A stretch of 64,000 bases of DNA from Caballeronia turbans (GCA_001544655.2 FCOD02000019.1:47989-111988); one strand, 5' to 3'. Positions 18,334 through 28,633 are shown, counted from the first letter of the stretch. Made by a program: numbers and translations. Notes: generated from the letters alone by a model not told the origin.

Positions 18334-19149
18334 GGTCGGCAGGATCTTTTTGGGCTGTTTTCGGGCTGAGGGCGGCGGCGCGTCGGCAGACACGGCAGGC
18401 TCTCGTATTTGATTACGGCATCCGCGCGGCGATCTTTAAAGCGATCTTCACGGCAGAACCGGTACGAGCCCTCTCGCCCGGCGGGAATGCGGGCGCTGTC
18501 GGAGATGCAGCTCGGCGGCGATGAGCCAGGCGCGGCGCTTGTGGACGAAGGCGCGCCAACCCGCGGGCGAGCGCTGGGTGATCAGCGTGCGCACTCCGCG
18601 CGATGCATGCTGGCTCTCGATCGGCGTCATGTTGACTGCCCCGTGCGTGGTCCGAAAAAAGTTCCGGACCGTGGCCTTCTTATCCTCGCTTGGTCGCGCT
18701 GCCCGCCGGCGACTGGCCGGACAAGCGGTACTGCTCCCCGGCGCGCGCCGCAAGGCTGCTTGTATCCTCCGGCCGACGCTTCTAAGTGGCGTATCAGGTC
18801 GGAGGATTGCATTGTCTGCCCATCAGAATGTCAAAGCAACTCGCGAGAGTGCGAAGCGAGAATTAATATGATTAAAACAGTCGTTAATCAGGAAGATTCT
18901 ACGCCCCACCTTCTGTTGTGATACGTTCTCTTGCTTTTGTGTACGTTTGCGCTTCCGATAATCTCGCTAACTTCGCGCGTGACCGAGGTTTTCCTCCACG
19001 TGTCGCGTGCAGCTTGACTCCCCGATCGGCATGCTTCATGCGTTCTACTTGCGGTTGCACCGGTCAGGCTCGGCAACTTCCTACCACGCGCCCGTCACGA
19101 CGGGCGCCTGGCGCAGGCGTCGAGTAAGTTTTCCAATTCGCTGCCAAAA
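18334..19149. other. Long intergenic region between two signalling loci
   Basis: This 816-base stretch separates the divergent receiver and hybrid kinase genes. A weak minus-strand frame at 18630-18448 (60 codons, starting MTPIESQHASRGVRTL, rich in Arg and His) might be a small gene, but it lacks a clear ribosome site. A plus-strand frame at 18409-18921 looks non-coding. Around 18840-18960 the DNA becomes AT-rich, and GATTAA at 18870-18875 with TTAATC at 18884-18889 forms an inverted repeat. That segment probably holds promoters. Confidence 0.5.
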
Positions 19150-21411
19150 ATGACGCTGCAACGTGAGGAGTCCAACGCCGATCCTGCCGGGGAATCATGG
19201 CAGGAAGAACCGCCGTTTCCGGTCGTTCCCGAACGCAACTTCGCCGCGCAGCGGCTTACGCTCTACGCGCTCCTCGTCGCCGCGATCGTGCTGCCGTGCG
19301 TATACGTCGTGGTCACCGCCTTCACCGATTACCACGCGCGCGTCGCGGATGCCTCCGATCTCGTCGCGCGCAATGCCCGCGTCGCCGAGGAGCACGCCCT
19401 CAAGGTCTTCGATCTGAACGTGACGCTCAACGAGCGCATCGTCGATCTGCTCGACGACCTCGACGCCGCCGCCATCCGTCGCGAGAGCGCCACGATTCAT
19501 CAACGTCTCAGGACGATCAGCAGCAGCTATCAGCAGGTCGCGGCGGCTTCGGTGTTCGGTTCCGACGGCAGGCTGCTCGCGACGAGCCGCACCTGGCCGG
19601 CGCCCGACATTTCGGTCGCGGACCGGGACGATTTCGGCGGCTTGCGCGCCGGCCAGCAGATCGAACAGATTTCCCGCGTGATGGTGGGACGGGTCGCCGG
19701 CGAGCAGGTGTTCAACACGGCGGTCGCGCGCCGCACGGCGTCGGGCAAGTTCGACGGCATCGTGTCGATCGCGTTGCGGCCCGCGTACTTCGGCGCGTTC
19801 TACCGCGAGCTCATCGGCGACAACCCGAGCGTCTCGCTCGGATTATCACGCTCGGATGGCGAAGTGCTCGCCTGGTATCCGCCGCGCCCGCCCGAGCGCA
19901 TGGCGCTCGCCGCCAGCTCGCCGTTGCGCGAAGCGTACGTCGAGGGGCGCCGCAGCGGCGTCGTGAAGATGGTGTCCGGGCTCGACAATCAATTGAAGAT
20001 CGTCGCGTTCCGGCGCGTCGGCGCCTATCCGGTCTACGTGTCGAGCGGCTATCCGATCGCGACGATCTGGTCCGCCTGGTGGAAGCATCTGAGCGTGCTG
20101 GCGCTCTCGATATTCGCGCCGTGCGTCGTGCTGTGGGGCGTGATCGCGCAATCGTTGCGGCGGCTCGCGACCGAAGAAGACGCGTGGGAGCGCTGGCAGG
20201 CGGAAGCGTCGATGCGCCGTTCGATCGAATCCGCGTATCGCCAGGCGCGCAAGATGGAAGCGCTCGGCAATCTCGTGGGCAGCGTAGCGCACGATTTCAA
20301 CAATCTCCTGATGATCGTCTCGACCAATGTGCAGATCGCGCGGCGGCGCGGCGCGCCCGGCCTCGACCGCGAGCTGACGGCGATGGAACGCGCGTTGAAG
20401 AGCGGCCAGTCGTTGACGCGGCAGTTGCTCGGCGTCGCGCGCAAGCAGCCGTTGAGAAGCGAGATCATCGCTATCGGCAGATGGGTGCCGGCGGGACGCG
20501 AGCTGCTGCGCGCGTCGCTCGGTGCGAAGGTGGCGCTCAACGTCGAGGTCGCGCCGGACGTGTGGGCGATCCGCGTCGATCCGGCGGAACTGGAACTCGC
20601 GCTCATCAACATCGCGGTGAATGCGCGCGACGCGATGCCCAACGGCGGCACCTTCACCGTGCGCGCCGACAACGTGCGCTTTCGCCACGAAGACGGCTTT
20701 CCGATCACCGGCGAATTCGTGCAGATCATGCTGGAGGACAACGGCTCCGGCATGAGTTCCGACGTGCTCGGGCGCGCGTTCGAACCGCTCTTCACGACCA
20801 AGCCGAAGGGCATGGGCACGGGCCTCGGCCTGCCGCAGGTCTTTGCGTTCTGCGAACGTGCGGGCGGGCTCGCGACCATCGACAGCGCGATCGGCGCCGG
20901 CACGGCGGTGCGCCTGTATCTGCCGCGCGCGGCGGGCGCACCGGGCGCGGCCGTGGCGGAAGAACAGGCCGCGGCGGGAGAGGCGGACGGCTTGCGCGTG
21001 CTGCTCGTCGAAGACAATGAGGAAGTCGCCGCCGGCACCGAGGCCCTGCTCACGATGATGGGCCACCACGTCACCTATGTCTTCAACGCCGATACCGCCG
21101 CCACCGTGCTCGAAGCCGCGCGCGCCGACGCCGCCACCGACTTCCCCTTCGACGTCGTGCTGTCCGACATCCACATGCCGGGGCAGATGAACGGCATCGA
21201 TCTCGCCGAGATGTTGCAGCGCTTCGAGCCGCACATTCCGGTGATTCTCGTCACGGGTTACGCGGAAGAACTCGACCGCGCGCGGCAAATGGGCGCGCGC
21301 GTGCTGTCGAAGCCATTCGATATCGCGCTGCTCGACTCGCTCCTGCGCGCGATCCGCGAGCGCGTGGACGCCACGCGCGATATGCATGCGGCGCGTTCCT
21401 CCGATCGTTGA
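19150..21411 (+). CDS. Hybrid sensor histidine kinase with dCache sensor and receiver domain
   Basis: A 753-residue membrane kinase. It has a membrane segment at about 35-58, a periplasmic double-Cache-type domain to about 300, a second segment near 310-330, a HisKA domain with the phosphoacceptor His381 (GSVAHDFNNLL), an HATPase with EDNGSGM and GMGTGLGLPQVF, a short linker, and a C-terminal receiver with Asp673 (VLSDIHMPG). No separate response regulator gene is adjacent, so the attached receiver may pass the signal to an unlinked partner. No strong ribosome site precedes the ATG. Confidence 0.9.
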   Translation: MTLQREESNADPAGESWQEEPPFPVVPERNFAAQRLTLYALLVAAIVLPCVYVVVTAFTDYHARVADASDLVARNARVAEEHALKVFDLNVTLNERIVDLLDDLDAAAIRRESATIHQRLRTISSSYQQVAAASVFGSDGRLLATSRTWPAPDISVADRDDFGGLRAGQQIEQISRVMVGRVAGEQVFNTAVARRTASGKFDGIVSIALRPAYFGAFYRELIGDNPSVSLGLSRSDGEVLAWYPPRPPERMALAASSPLREAYVEGRRSGVVKMVSGLDNQLKIVAFRRVGAYPVYVSSGYPIATIWSAWWKHLSVLALSIFAPCVVLWGVIAQSLRRLATEEDAWERWQAEASMRRSIESAYRQARKMEALGNLVGSVAHDFNNLLMIVSTNVQIARRRGAPGLDRELTAMERALKSGQSLTRQLLGVARKQPLRSEIIAIGRWVPAGRELLRASLGAKVALNVEVAPDVWAIRVDPAELELALINIAVNARDAMPNGGTFTVRADNVRFRHEDGFPITGEFVQIMLEDNGSGMSSDVLGRAFEPLFTTKPKGMGTGLGLPQVFAFCERAGGLATIDSAIGAGTAVRLYLPRAAGAPGAAVAEEQAAAGEADGLRVLLVEDNEEVAAGTEALLTMMGHHVTYVFNADTAATVLEAARADAATDFPFDVVLSDIHMPGQMNGIDLAEMLQRFEPHIPVILVTGYAEELDRARQMGARVLSKPFDIALLDSLLRAIRERVDATRDMHAARSSDR

Positions 21412-21587
21412 AGCGCCCGCAATCCGATCAACTTTTGCACGCCCGTTTGTAAAAGCGCCGCCATCCGGTCACATGCTCTCCAGCGCCCGACGGCCCGCAC
21501 GCATCCGGCACGCGAGTTGCGTAATTGCCTCCAGGCGCGGCGACGACGTCGCCGATTTCCGGAATCCGCCCACCGCAGGAGGCGTAC

Positions 21588-22964
21588 ATGCGACACACCG
21601 TCATCGGAGTTTTTGATACCTTTGCGCAAGCCGAGGACGCACGCTCGGCTTTGATCGCCGCTGGCTTCCCGCGCGCGGATATCGAACTGCAGGCCAATCC
21701 CAAACGCGACGACGCAGCCGCGCAATCCGACATGCCCGACGCCGTCACGCATCGGGAACCAGGCATGCTCGCGAACATCGAGCGTTTCTTCAGCATGCTC
21801 TTCGGCGGGCGCGATCACCCGCCGGAAGTCGCGCACTATTCGGAGGCCGTGCGGCGCGGCGCGATCCTCGTTGCCGTCGATACACCGAGCGCCGAGCAGG
21901 CCGACGTCGCGCGCGCGACACTGAGCGACCAGGGCGCGATCGATATCGACGAACGCGCGGCGAGCTGGACGACGCTCGAACACGGCACGCCGGGCATGTC
22001 CGCGACGGCCGCCGACGACCGCGACCATTCGGTGCTCGACGAGCTCGGCCTAGGACGCGGCAGCGCCGTGCCGGGACGCGAGCCGGTGAATGGTCCGGAC
22101 ACGACGCCGATGCGCGCGCGCGCCTATCCGCACGCGGACGTCGGCGATCCGGCTGCCCTGACGCCGCGCGATTACGTCAGCGATCCCGCCGACGATCCGC
22201 TGATGCCGCGCAGCGGCATGCAATCGCAGTCACAGTCGCAGTCCCAGTCGACGATGAGCGAAGCCGCGGGCACCACGCGCGATCCGCTCGCCGGACGCGA
22301 TCCCGTAACGGGCCGCGATCCGTACGCGACGACCGGCATCGACCCGCTTGCCGATCCGCTCGCCGGCACGCCCGCCGATCCGCTCGCGGCGCGCGACGGA
22401 CTCACGGGCGAATCGCTATCGGAACGCGACGCGCTTGCCGGCCGTGATCCGCTTCGCACGACGGGCGCGGCTGCGTCCGAACGTGACCCGCTACCCGGCG
22501 TGCGCACCGACACGGCTTCGGAATGGCGCTCGGTCGAACCGCTCGGACCGCTCGACGAACCGGCGGCGCCCTATCAGCCCGGTGCGGCGCGCGCGGCGGG
22601 ATCGTCGCCTGATCCGGTGGTCGCTTCGGCGGGCACGCAAGCCGCCGGTCCGGTGGGTGCGCCCACAGCCGGTCCGGCAACGGTGCCCAACGAGTACATG
22701 GAGTACGAAGAAGACTTCCGCGCCGATTACGAATCAAAGTACTCGGCGACGGGCGAGCCTTATGAGGACTATCAGGGTGCGTATCGCTACGGCGCGACGC
22801 TCGGCAACGACGATCGCTTCCGCAGCCGCGCGTGGGATGAGCAGATGGAATATGAAACGCGTCGCGACTGGGAAAGCAAGCATCCCGAAGGCGATACGTG
22901 GGACCGCTTCAAGGCCGCCATCCGCCACGGATGGGATCGCGTGACGGGACATCATCACGTCTGA
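21588..22964 (+). CDS. YflT-domain general stress protein with low-complexity middle
   Basis: A 458-residue protein with three parts. Residues 1-120 resemble the general stress protein 17M/YflT domain (HTVIGVFDTFAQAEDARSAL). The middle is low complexity, with QSQSQSQSQS and many DPLAGRDP-like units. The C-terminal 80 residues are rich in Tyr, Asp and Trp and end in DRFKAAIRHGWDRVTGHHHV. No signal peptide is seen. The ATG at 21588 follows GGAGG. The function is unknown; family members are induced by stress. Confidence 0.75.
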   Translation: MRHTVIGVFDTFAQAEDARSALIAAGFPRADIELQANPKRDDAAAQSDMPDAVTHREPGMLANIERFFSMLFGGRDHPPEVAHYSEAVRRGAILVAVDTPSAEQADVARATLSDQGAIDIDERAASWTTLEHGTPGMSATAADDRDHSVLDELGLGRGSAVPGREPVNGPDTTPMRARAYPHADVGDPAALTPRDYVSDPADDPLMPRSGMQSQSQSQSQSTMSEAAGTTRDPLAGRDPVTGRDPYATTGIDPLADPLAGTPADPLAARDGLTGESLSERDALAGRDPLRTTGAAASERDPLPGVRTDTASEWRSVEPLGPLDEPAAPYQPGAARAAGSSPDPVVASAGTQAAGPVGAPTAGPATVPNEYMEYEEDFRADYESKYSATGEPYEDYQGAYRYGATLGNDDRFRSRAWDEQMEYETRRDWESKHPEGDTWDRFKAAIRHGWDRVTGHHHV

Positions 22965-22991
22965 GTCTCGTCATGTGAAACAGCAGCAAAC

Positions 22992-23022
22992 GACTACGGC
23001 CCGCTCTCAGCGGGCCGTAGTC
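22992..23022. terminator. Hairpin between convergent genes
   Basis: A perfect 13-bp stem (22992-23004 with 23010-23022, loop of five) lies between the stress protein gene and the FMN reductase gene. T runs are weak on both sides, so termination may be partial or Rho-assisted. Confidence 0.6.
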
Positions 23023-23042
23023 GCATCGGGAAAGGTGAGCGC

Positions 23043-23594
23043 TTACGCCGCCCGATCACGCACCCATGCGGCGTACTTGTCCATGAACGTCTGCAGATAC
23101 TTGCGCGTGTCCTCGCTCACGATATTGCCGCTCGCGTCGATGCGCTTCTCATCGTGCTTGATGTACATCTCCGGCTGATTCATCAGCACGATGTCCAGAT
23201 ACGCGCACACGCCGCGCAAATGCGACTGTGCGATGGCCGTGCCGATGGCCCCGACCGACGTCCCGATGATCGCGCCCGGCTTGCCGCCCCAGACGCTTTG
23301 CCCCCACGGACGCGAGGCCCAGTCGAGCGCGTTCTTCAAGACCCCGGGAATCGAGCGGTTGTACTCGGGCGTCACGATCAGCAAGCCGTTGGCATCGGCG
23401 ATTTTCTGCTTGAACGCGCGCGCGACTTCCGGGAAGTCACTGTCGTAGTCCTGGCTGTAGAGCGGCAACGTGCCGATGTCGAGAAACTCGAAGGAAAAAT
23501 CGCTCGGCGCAAGCGAGACGAGCGCATGCGCGAGCTGCTTGTTGAACGACTCCCGCCGCAGGCTGCCAACGACCACCGCAATCTTCAAGGCCAT
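23043..23594 (-). CDS. NADPH-dependent FMN reductase family protein
   Basis: A 183-residue flavodoxin-fold reductase that should use NAD(P)H to reduce FMN or quinone-like substrates in the cytoplasm. The phosphate-binding loop GSLRRESFNKQLA and the flavin-contacting TPEYNRSIPGVLKNALDW are typical of the YieF/ChrR/AzoR-like group. The ATG at 23594 follows GGGGAAG; an upstream frame to 23681 lacks a better start. The exact electron acceptor cannot be told from sequence. Confidence 0.87.
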   Translation of the reverse strand: MALKIAVVVGSLRRESFNKQLAHALVSLAPSDFSFEFLDIGTLPLYSQDYDSDFPEVARAFKQKIADANGLLIVTPEYNRSIPGVLKNALDWASRPWGQSVWGGKPGAIIGTSVGAIGTAIAQSHLRGVCAYLDIVLMNQPEMYIKHDEKRIDASGNIVSEDTRKYLQTFMDKYAAWVRDRAA

Positions 23595-24105
23595 GAAATC
23601 TTCCCCGTGAAAGGATGAAAAATAGACGGACCGGACGATGAACGGTCCGGAAGCGCCGCTCTCGAAACGACACGCGTGCACATGTCAGGCGCATCGCAAG
23701 GTTACAGTCTTCGACGCCCGCCGACACGTTACGGACTATTTTTGCGACGAATCGAGCAATCTACCTTTCGCCGCGACGCCATGCGGTTCGCGGTGACCTA
23801 TCCCCACGGTTATCCACAGAAATTGTGGATAAGTCGAGAGTAACACCCATTCCGTTCAGTTTTTGATTCGTACACGAAACATGGTGCGCGCCAAATGTCC
23901 GTAAAAGCAGGCATCGTGGCGGCTTTCTTGTCGATATCGTAACAATCCGCCGTGTGAAGCCAACGTTTAATTGGTGTTAAGGACCAGCATTCATCCACTC
24001 TTGACAACAATGTGTTGGCTCAATCGGTATTTTTGTCCAATAGGAATGCTCCTAGACTGCCCTTCAAGCGTCGGGGTCGACGCGCAAGCATTCAGGAGGC
24101 TTCAA
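23595..24105. other. Intergenic region with DnaA-box palindrome
   Basis: No convincing gene is seen in these 511 bases between the divergent reductase and DUF4148 genes. Besides the DnaA-box pair at 23810-23832 there is TTGACA at 24001-24006 with no good -10 at standard distance, and AT-rich DNA at 23930-24060 that probably holds the promoter of the DUF4148 gene. Confidence 0.5.
23810..23832. promoter_or_regulatory. Inverted pair of perfect DnaA boxes
   Basis: TTATCCACA at 23810-23818 and its exact inverse TGTGGATAA at 23824-23832 are separated by five bases. Both match the 9-mer consensus for DnaA. A weaker related sequence, CTATCCCCA, precedes them. No replication gene is nearby. Confidence 0.55.
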
Positions 24106-24345
24106 ATGAAAAACGCATTGCTCGGCGGTCTGGTTCTGTCCGCGCTTCTCCCTACCGCACCCGCTTTCGCTCAGACGACATCGGTGGGCAAGTCTCGCGC
24201 GGAAGTGAAGGCGGAACTCGCGAGCGCGCGTCGTGCGGGCGATCTCGACGCCGTGAATTCGCTGAGCTACCCGCAGTTGCGTCCGTATCAGGAACGGCAT
24301 GCACAACTGCGCGCCGACGCTCACGGCGGCAGCAACACGCGGTAA
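24106..24345 (+). CDS. DUF4148 family secreted small protein
   Basis: A 79-residue exported protein with a clear signal peptide (cleavage after AFA, about residue 22) and the DUF4148 pattern SRAEVKAELASARRAGDLDA...SYPQ. Such proteins are abundant in Burkholderiaceae and their role is unknown. The ATG follows AGGAGG by 6 bases. It has its own upstream region and is followed about 75 bases later by a strong terminator, so it is probably a single-gene transcript. Confidence 0.87.
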   Translation: MKNALLGGLVLSALLPTAPAFAQTTSVGKSRAEVKAELASARRAGDLDAVNSLSYPQLRPYQERHAQLRADAHGGSNTR

Positions 24346-24418
24346 CCAGCGGCAACTTGAAGGAATCAGAGGAAGCAGTCTGAACTGGTCCTCCTCCACC
24401 GTCGAACAGAAGGTGGTT

Positions 24419-24449
24419 ACGCCCGGTGCCCCGCGCCGGGCGTTTTTTT
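24419..24449 (+). terminator. Intrinsic terminator of the DUF4148 gene
   Basis: ACGCCCGG at 24419-24426 pairs with its complement at 24436-24443 and is followed by seven T. Confidence 0.9.
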
Positions 24450-24455
24450 GCATGC

Positions 24456-25436
24456 TCAGAGCATCAGAGTCAAACAAAGCGTCACCGTGACGAGCGAAGC
24501 CACGGTCGAGAAGAGAATCGCGCTCGACGTCACCCCGCCTTCGCGTCGATAAAACTCGGCGAGCATGAATGGGCCGGTGCCGGTCGGCAGGGCGCTCAGA
24601 ATCACGGCGGTCTTCGCCCAGAGCGGCGGCAAGTTGAATACATGGAAGGCCAGCCACCATGTCAAAAGCGGCTGCGCGACGAGCTTGAGCGCCACGAGCG
24701 CGCTCGTCGTGCCGACGGCGCGCGCCTCGCCTTTCGCGCCGAGAAAAAGACCGAGCGCGACGAGCGCGCAAGGACTCGCCGCGCCGCCCAACAACTTGAG
24801 CAGCGCTTCTGCGCCTTCGGGCACCTGCGCGCCCGAACCGCTCAACAACGCGCCAGCGACCGGCGCGATCAACAACGGATTCTTCCCCAGCGACTTCGCC
24901 ACATGCGCGAGCGTTGCGCCGATGTGCTTCTCTTTTTGCAGTCCGAGCTCGATCAGCACGATCGCCACCGAGAACAGCACGCAGACGGTGATGATCGTCG
25001 CGATCACGGCCGGCGCGAGACTCTCCTTGCCGAACGCGAGCAGGCAAAGCGGCAAGCCGACGAAACCGGTGTTCGGATACGCCGCGTTCAATCCGTCGAT
25101 GCTCGCATCGGCGAGATGACGCGACTGCATCAGCCGCACGACGAGCGTCAGCAGAAAGATGACCGCTGAGCCGATGCCGAATGCGGCGATGAACGCAGGC
25201 TGATCGAGCATGCTCCACGGCGTCTTCGCCATGGTGTCGAAGAGCAGCGCGGGCAACGCCAGATAGACGACGAAGCGATTCAGTTCGGATGCGGCGCCCG
25301 GCCCGAGTTTGTTCAGCTTGCGGCAGGCGTAGCCCGCGAAGATGAGACCGAAGACCGGCAGGATGATCGTGACGAGAGGAGTAAGCAGCGAAGGCAGTGA
25401 TACGAATGCTTGAGGCAAGGAAACCGTCGAAGACAT
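24456..25436 (-). CDS. AEC family transporter (auxin efflux carrier type)
   Basis: A 326-residue inner-membrane protein with about ten membrane segments, of the AEC family, which includes malonate and other organic-anion exporters. Family features seen are PVFGLIFAGYACRK near the N-terminus, the NTGFVGLPLCLLAFG segment around residue 120 and the terminal half repeat with LPTGTGPFMLAEFY. Substrate is unknown. It is transcribed on its own, with motif copy 25489-25506 about 50 bases upstream of its start. Confidence 0.88.
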   Translation of the reverse strand: MSSTVSLPQAFVSLPSLLTPLVTIILPVFGLIFAGYACRKLNKLGPGAASELNRFVVYLALPALLFDTMAKTPWSMLDQPAFIAAFGIGSAVIFLLTLVVRLMQSRHLADASIDGLNAAYPNTGFVGLPLCLLAFGKESLAPAVIATIITVCVLFSVAIVLIELGLQKEKHIGATLAHVAKSLGKNPLLIAPVAGALLSGSGAQVPEGAEALLKLLGGAASPCALVALGLFLGAKGEARAVGTTSALVALKLVAQPLLTWWLAFHVFNLPPLWAKTAVILSALPTGTGPFMLAEFYRREGGVTSSAILFSTVASLVTVTLCLTLML

Positions 25437-25488
25437 GAGGCGGCTGCTTTGGGCGTATGAAGAGCGAGAGGATACCCCGGGACAAAAA

Positions 25489-25506
25489 GGTGAGAGGTTT
25501 CGGGAG
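25489..25506 (+). repeat. 18-bp bipartite motif, copy 1
   Basis: Reads GGTGAGAGGTTTCGGGAG, preceded by AAA. It shares exact spacing with seven other intergenic copies in this window. It lies 53 bases upstream of the AEC transporter gene. Confidence 0.65.
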
Positions 25507-25736
25507 TGTGGCGACGGTGAGCCGCTGTGTGAACGCGTGGCTCACTCTTGGCCGGATCATCCGGACCGCGAAGCATTTCCAGCAGCTCATTCACAGTATC
25601 AAGTGGACGATGCAAGTCATTGTTCTTTAACGCATTCGGCTTTTCTCTAGGTCGCAGCGGTCTGTATCCGGCGCACCGTGCGGCCGGTCTTCAAAAACCG
25701 GCGTAGCTTGCAGAGATATCGGCATGCTTTGCCAAA

Positions 25737-25754
25737 GGTGAGGTGATTCGGGAG
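25737..25754 (+). repeat. 18-bp bipartite motif, copy 2
   Basis: Reads GGTGAGGTGATTCGGGAG, preceded by AAA. It lies about 190 bases upstream of the lipocalin gene. Confidence 0.65.
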
Positions 25755-25861
25755 CCGCGCCAATGCGTTATCGCTGGGTCGCGGCTATCGAATAAAACCC
25801 AATCAGGACAGCCACTTGCGCCTCGCGCCGATGTTCGCCCACGACACGATACGCGGCGGAC

Positions 25862-25879
25862 GGTGAGGAAATTCGGGAG
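25862..25879 (+). repeat. 18-bp bipartite motif, copy 3
   Basis: Reads GGTGAGGAAATTCGGGAG. It lies 64 bases upstream of the lipocalin start, 125 bases after copy 2. Confidence 0.65.
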
Positions 25880-25943
25880 TCACATATGGACGGAACGAAG
25901 CTTGCTGCTCGTTCTGCCCTCGCACTTCTCACTCATCGGCGAC

Positions 25944-26513
25944 ATGAAAATCGGAAGACCCTGGGCATACGGCGCGGCGGCGCTGGCTTTGATCGGCGGC
26001 ATCGTCACGCTCGCTGCGTGCGCATCGAACGGAGCGCGCAAGAGCGGCAACGACGATGTGCCCGAACCGTCGAAGGCCGTCGATCTCGACCGCTATCTCG
26101 GTCAGTGGCACGAGTTCGCGCGCTACGAGAACCGCTTCGAACGCAACTGCGAAGCCGTCACGGCGAATTACGCGCGTCGCGAGGACGGGCTCATATCCGT
26201 CGTCAACGCGTGCAGGCAAGGCGACGTGAACGGTCCGTACCGCTCGGCGGAGGGGCGCGCGAAGATCGTCCCGGGATCGAACGGGACGAAGTTGAAGGTG
26301 TCGTTCTTCGGCCCGTTCTATGTCGGCGACTACTGGATCCTCGATCACGCCGACGATTACACGTGGTCCATCGTCGGCGAGCCCACCGGGCGTTATCTCT
26401 GGATCCTGACGCGCGAGGCGAAGCCTTCGGCCGAGTTGCGCCGCACGCTCATCGAGCGCACGCGCGCGCTCGGGTACGACGTCACGATGCTGCGCGAGAC
26501 GCAGCAAGGCTGA
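25944..26513 (+). CDS. blc: Bacterial lipocalin (Blc-type outer-membrane lipoprotein)
   Basis: A 189-residue lipoprotein that binds lipids or fatty acids at the outer membrane. The lipobox ends at Cys26 (TLAAC). The lipocalin signature GxW is present in YLGQWHEFARYENRFE, followed by the second conserved region GDYWILDHADDYTWSIVG and the third, TGRYLWILTREAKPS. The ATG at 25944 is chosen because it yields the signal peptide; the frame is open further upstream but covers motif copies 2 and 3. It is convergent with a small lipoprotein gene 4 bases away. Confidence 0.9.
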   Translation: MKIGRPWAYGAAALALIGGIVTLAACASNGARKSGNDDVPEPSKAVDLDRYLGQWHEFARYENRFERNCEAVTANYARREDGLISVVNACRQGDVNGPYRSAEGRAKIVPGSNGTKLKVSFFGPFYVGDYWILDHADDYTWSIVGEPTGRYLWILTREAKPSAELRRTLIERTRALGYDVTMLRETQQG

Positions 26514-26517
26514 GCGG

Positions 26518-26784
26518 TCAACTTCCCTTGCAGGCGATGAGCAGCGCGTTCTGATTGTTCTCGGTCGACTGCCCGAGCACGTCATAACCGCTCGGGCAGA
26601 GCGCCTTCGCGTTGTCGGTGCAGTTGCTCCAGCCGCTGTAAGTGGGGCACTGAATCTGCTGTGTCGGGCGACCATCGGCGGAAAAAAGCGGCGGTGCGCT
26701 GCTGCATCCGGCAAGCGCCCACGCGCTGCCCGCAAGCATGACTGAAAGGCCGATTGCCCTGCCGATTCTCATCCCGCGCTTCAT
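26518..26784 (-). CDS. Small lipoprotein of unknown function
   Basis: An 88-residue protein with a lipobox at Cys27 (ALAGC) and four more cysteines in the mature part (QCPTYSGWSNC, ALCPSGY, IACKGS), which probably form disulfides in the periplasm. I do not recognise the family. The ATG at 26784 has GGGGTACGGG ahead of it; a second ATG at 26772 would also give a signal peptide. It ends only 4 bases from the convergent blc gene. Confidence 0.72.
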   Translation of the reverse strand: MKRGMRIGRAIGLSVMLAGSAWALAGCSSAPPLFSADGRPTQQIQCPTYSGWSNCTDNAKALCPSGYDVLGQSTENNQNALLIACKGS

Positions 26785-26875
26785 CCCGTACCCCTTTGAT
26801 TCTGGTCGTTATTTTCGATTTCGGGAGTATGCCACGCGAAGCTTTCGCGCCGTTTGGCCGGTGCGCAAAAGCCCT

Positions 26876-28330
<1,455 letters not shown>

Positions 28331-28346
28331 GGCGCCCAGGTCTCCA

Positions 28347-28364
28347 ATTCTCTAAACCGAGACA
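28347..28364 (-). promoter_or_regulatory. Upstream activator site 1
   Basis: On the minus strand this reads TGTCTCGGTTTAGAGAAT, a degraded copy of the palindrome TGTCTC-N6-GAGACA found twice more nearby. Its centre is 20 bases (two helical turns) from site 2. Confidence 0.5.
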
Positions 28365-28366
28365 AA

Positions 28367-28384
28367 TATCTCCATTCGGAGACG
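28367..28384 (+). promoter_or_regulatory. Upstream activator site 2
   Basis: Reads TATCTCCATTCGGAGACG, an imperfect palindrome that matches site 3 at most positions. It is a likely binding site for the Fis-type activator encoded at 26876-28330. Confidence 0.6.
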
Positions 28385-28446
28385 CGCCGGCAATCCGCAT
28401 CTGTACTAGTCTTGACGAGTTGCATGGCTGCGCGATGCCTTTGCAA

Positions 28447-28464
28447 TGTCTCGATCCGGAGACA
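28447..28464 (+). promoter_or_regulatory. Upstream activator site 3
   Basis: Reads TGTCTCGATCCGGAGACA with arms TGTCTC and GAGACA. It lies about 75 bases upstream of the sigma-54 promoter, a usual distance for an enhancer. Confidence 0.65.
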
Positions 28465-28527
28465 TCGGACTGAAACGTTGCGATGGCATGCTGGCCCGAT
28501 GCCCGTCAGCGTTGCGTTTCGGCTTCT

Positions 28528-28543
28528 TGGCACGGAACCTGCA
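28528..28543 (+). promoter_or_regulatory. Sigma-54 promoter of the permease gene
   Basis: TGGCACGGAACCTGCA carries the -24 GG at 28529-28530 and the -12 GC at 28541-28542 with exactly ten bases between, as sigma-54 requires. The predicted transcription start is near 28553, about 80 bases before the permease ATG. Confidence 0.82.
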
Positions 28544-28633
28544 TTGTGCCCGCGCGGTGCGTTATCGACGCGCCGGTGGCGCTTCCAGAAGACGCGCACA
28601 ACGTTTCAAAGAACAACCACTCACGGAGACTCA

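Larger units (their letters stand above)
25437..25943. other. Intergenic region carrying three copies of the 18-bp motif
   Basis: These 507 bases lie between the divergent transporter and lipocalin genes. A minus-strand frame starting at 25615 with MHRPLDTVNELLEMLRGPDD has unusual, AT-richer codons and no clear ribosome site; it is not called. The main content is three copies of the GGTGAG-N6-CGGGAG motif, all in plus orientation. Confidence 0.5.

Noticed and set aside
18409-18921. A 170-codon plus-strand frame in the long intergenic region
   Set aside because: No ribosome site, mixed codon bias, and the last third runs through AT-rich promoter-like DNA; no recognisable domain.
23031-23048. 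AAAGGTGAGCGCTTACG as another motif copy
   Set aside because: The second half does not match and it runs into the end of the FMN reductase gene.
25313-25615. A minus-strand frame beginning MHRPLDTVNELLEMLRGPDD
   Set aside because: The start looks protein-like, but the frame overlaps the AEC transporter gene in another frame, lacks a ribosome site and contains motif copy 1; kept only as a note.
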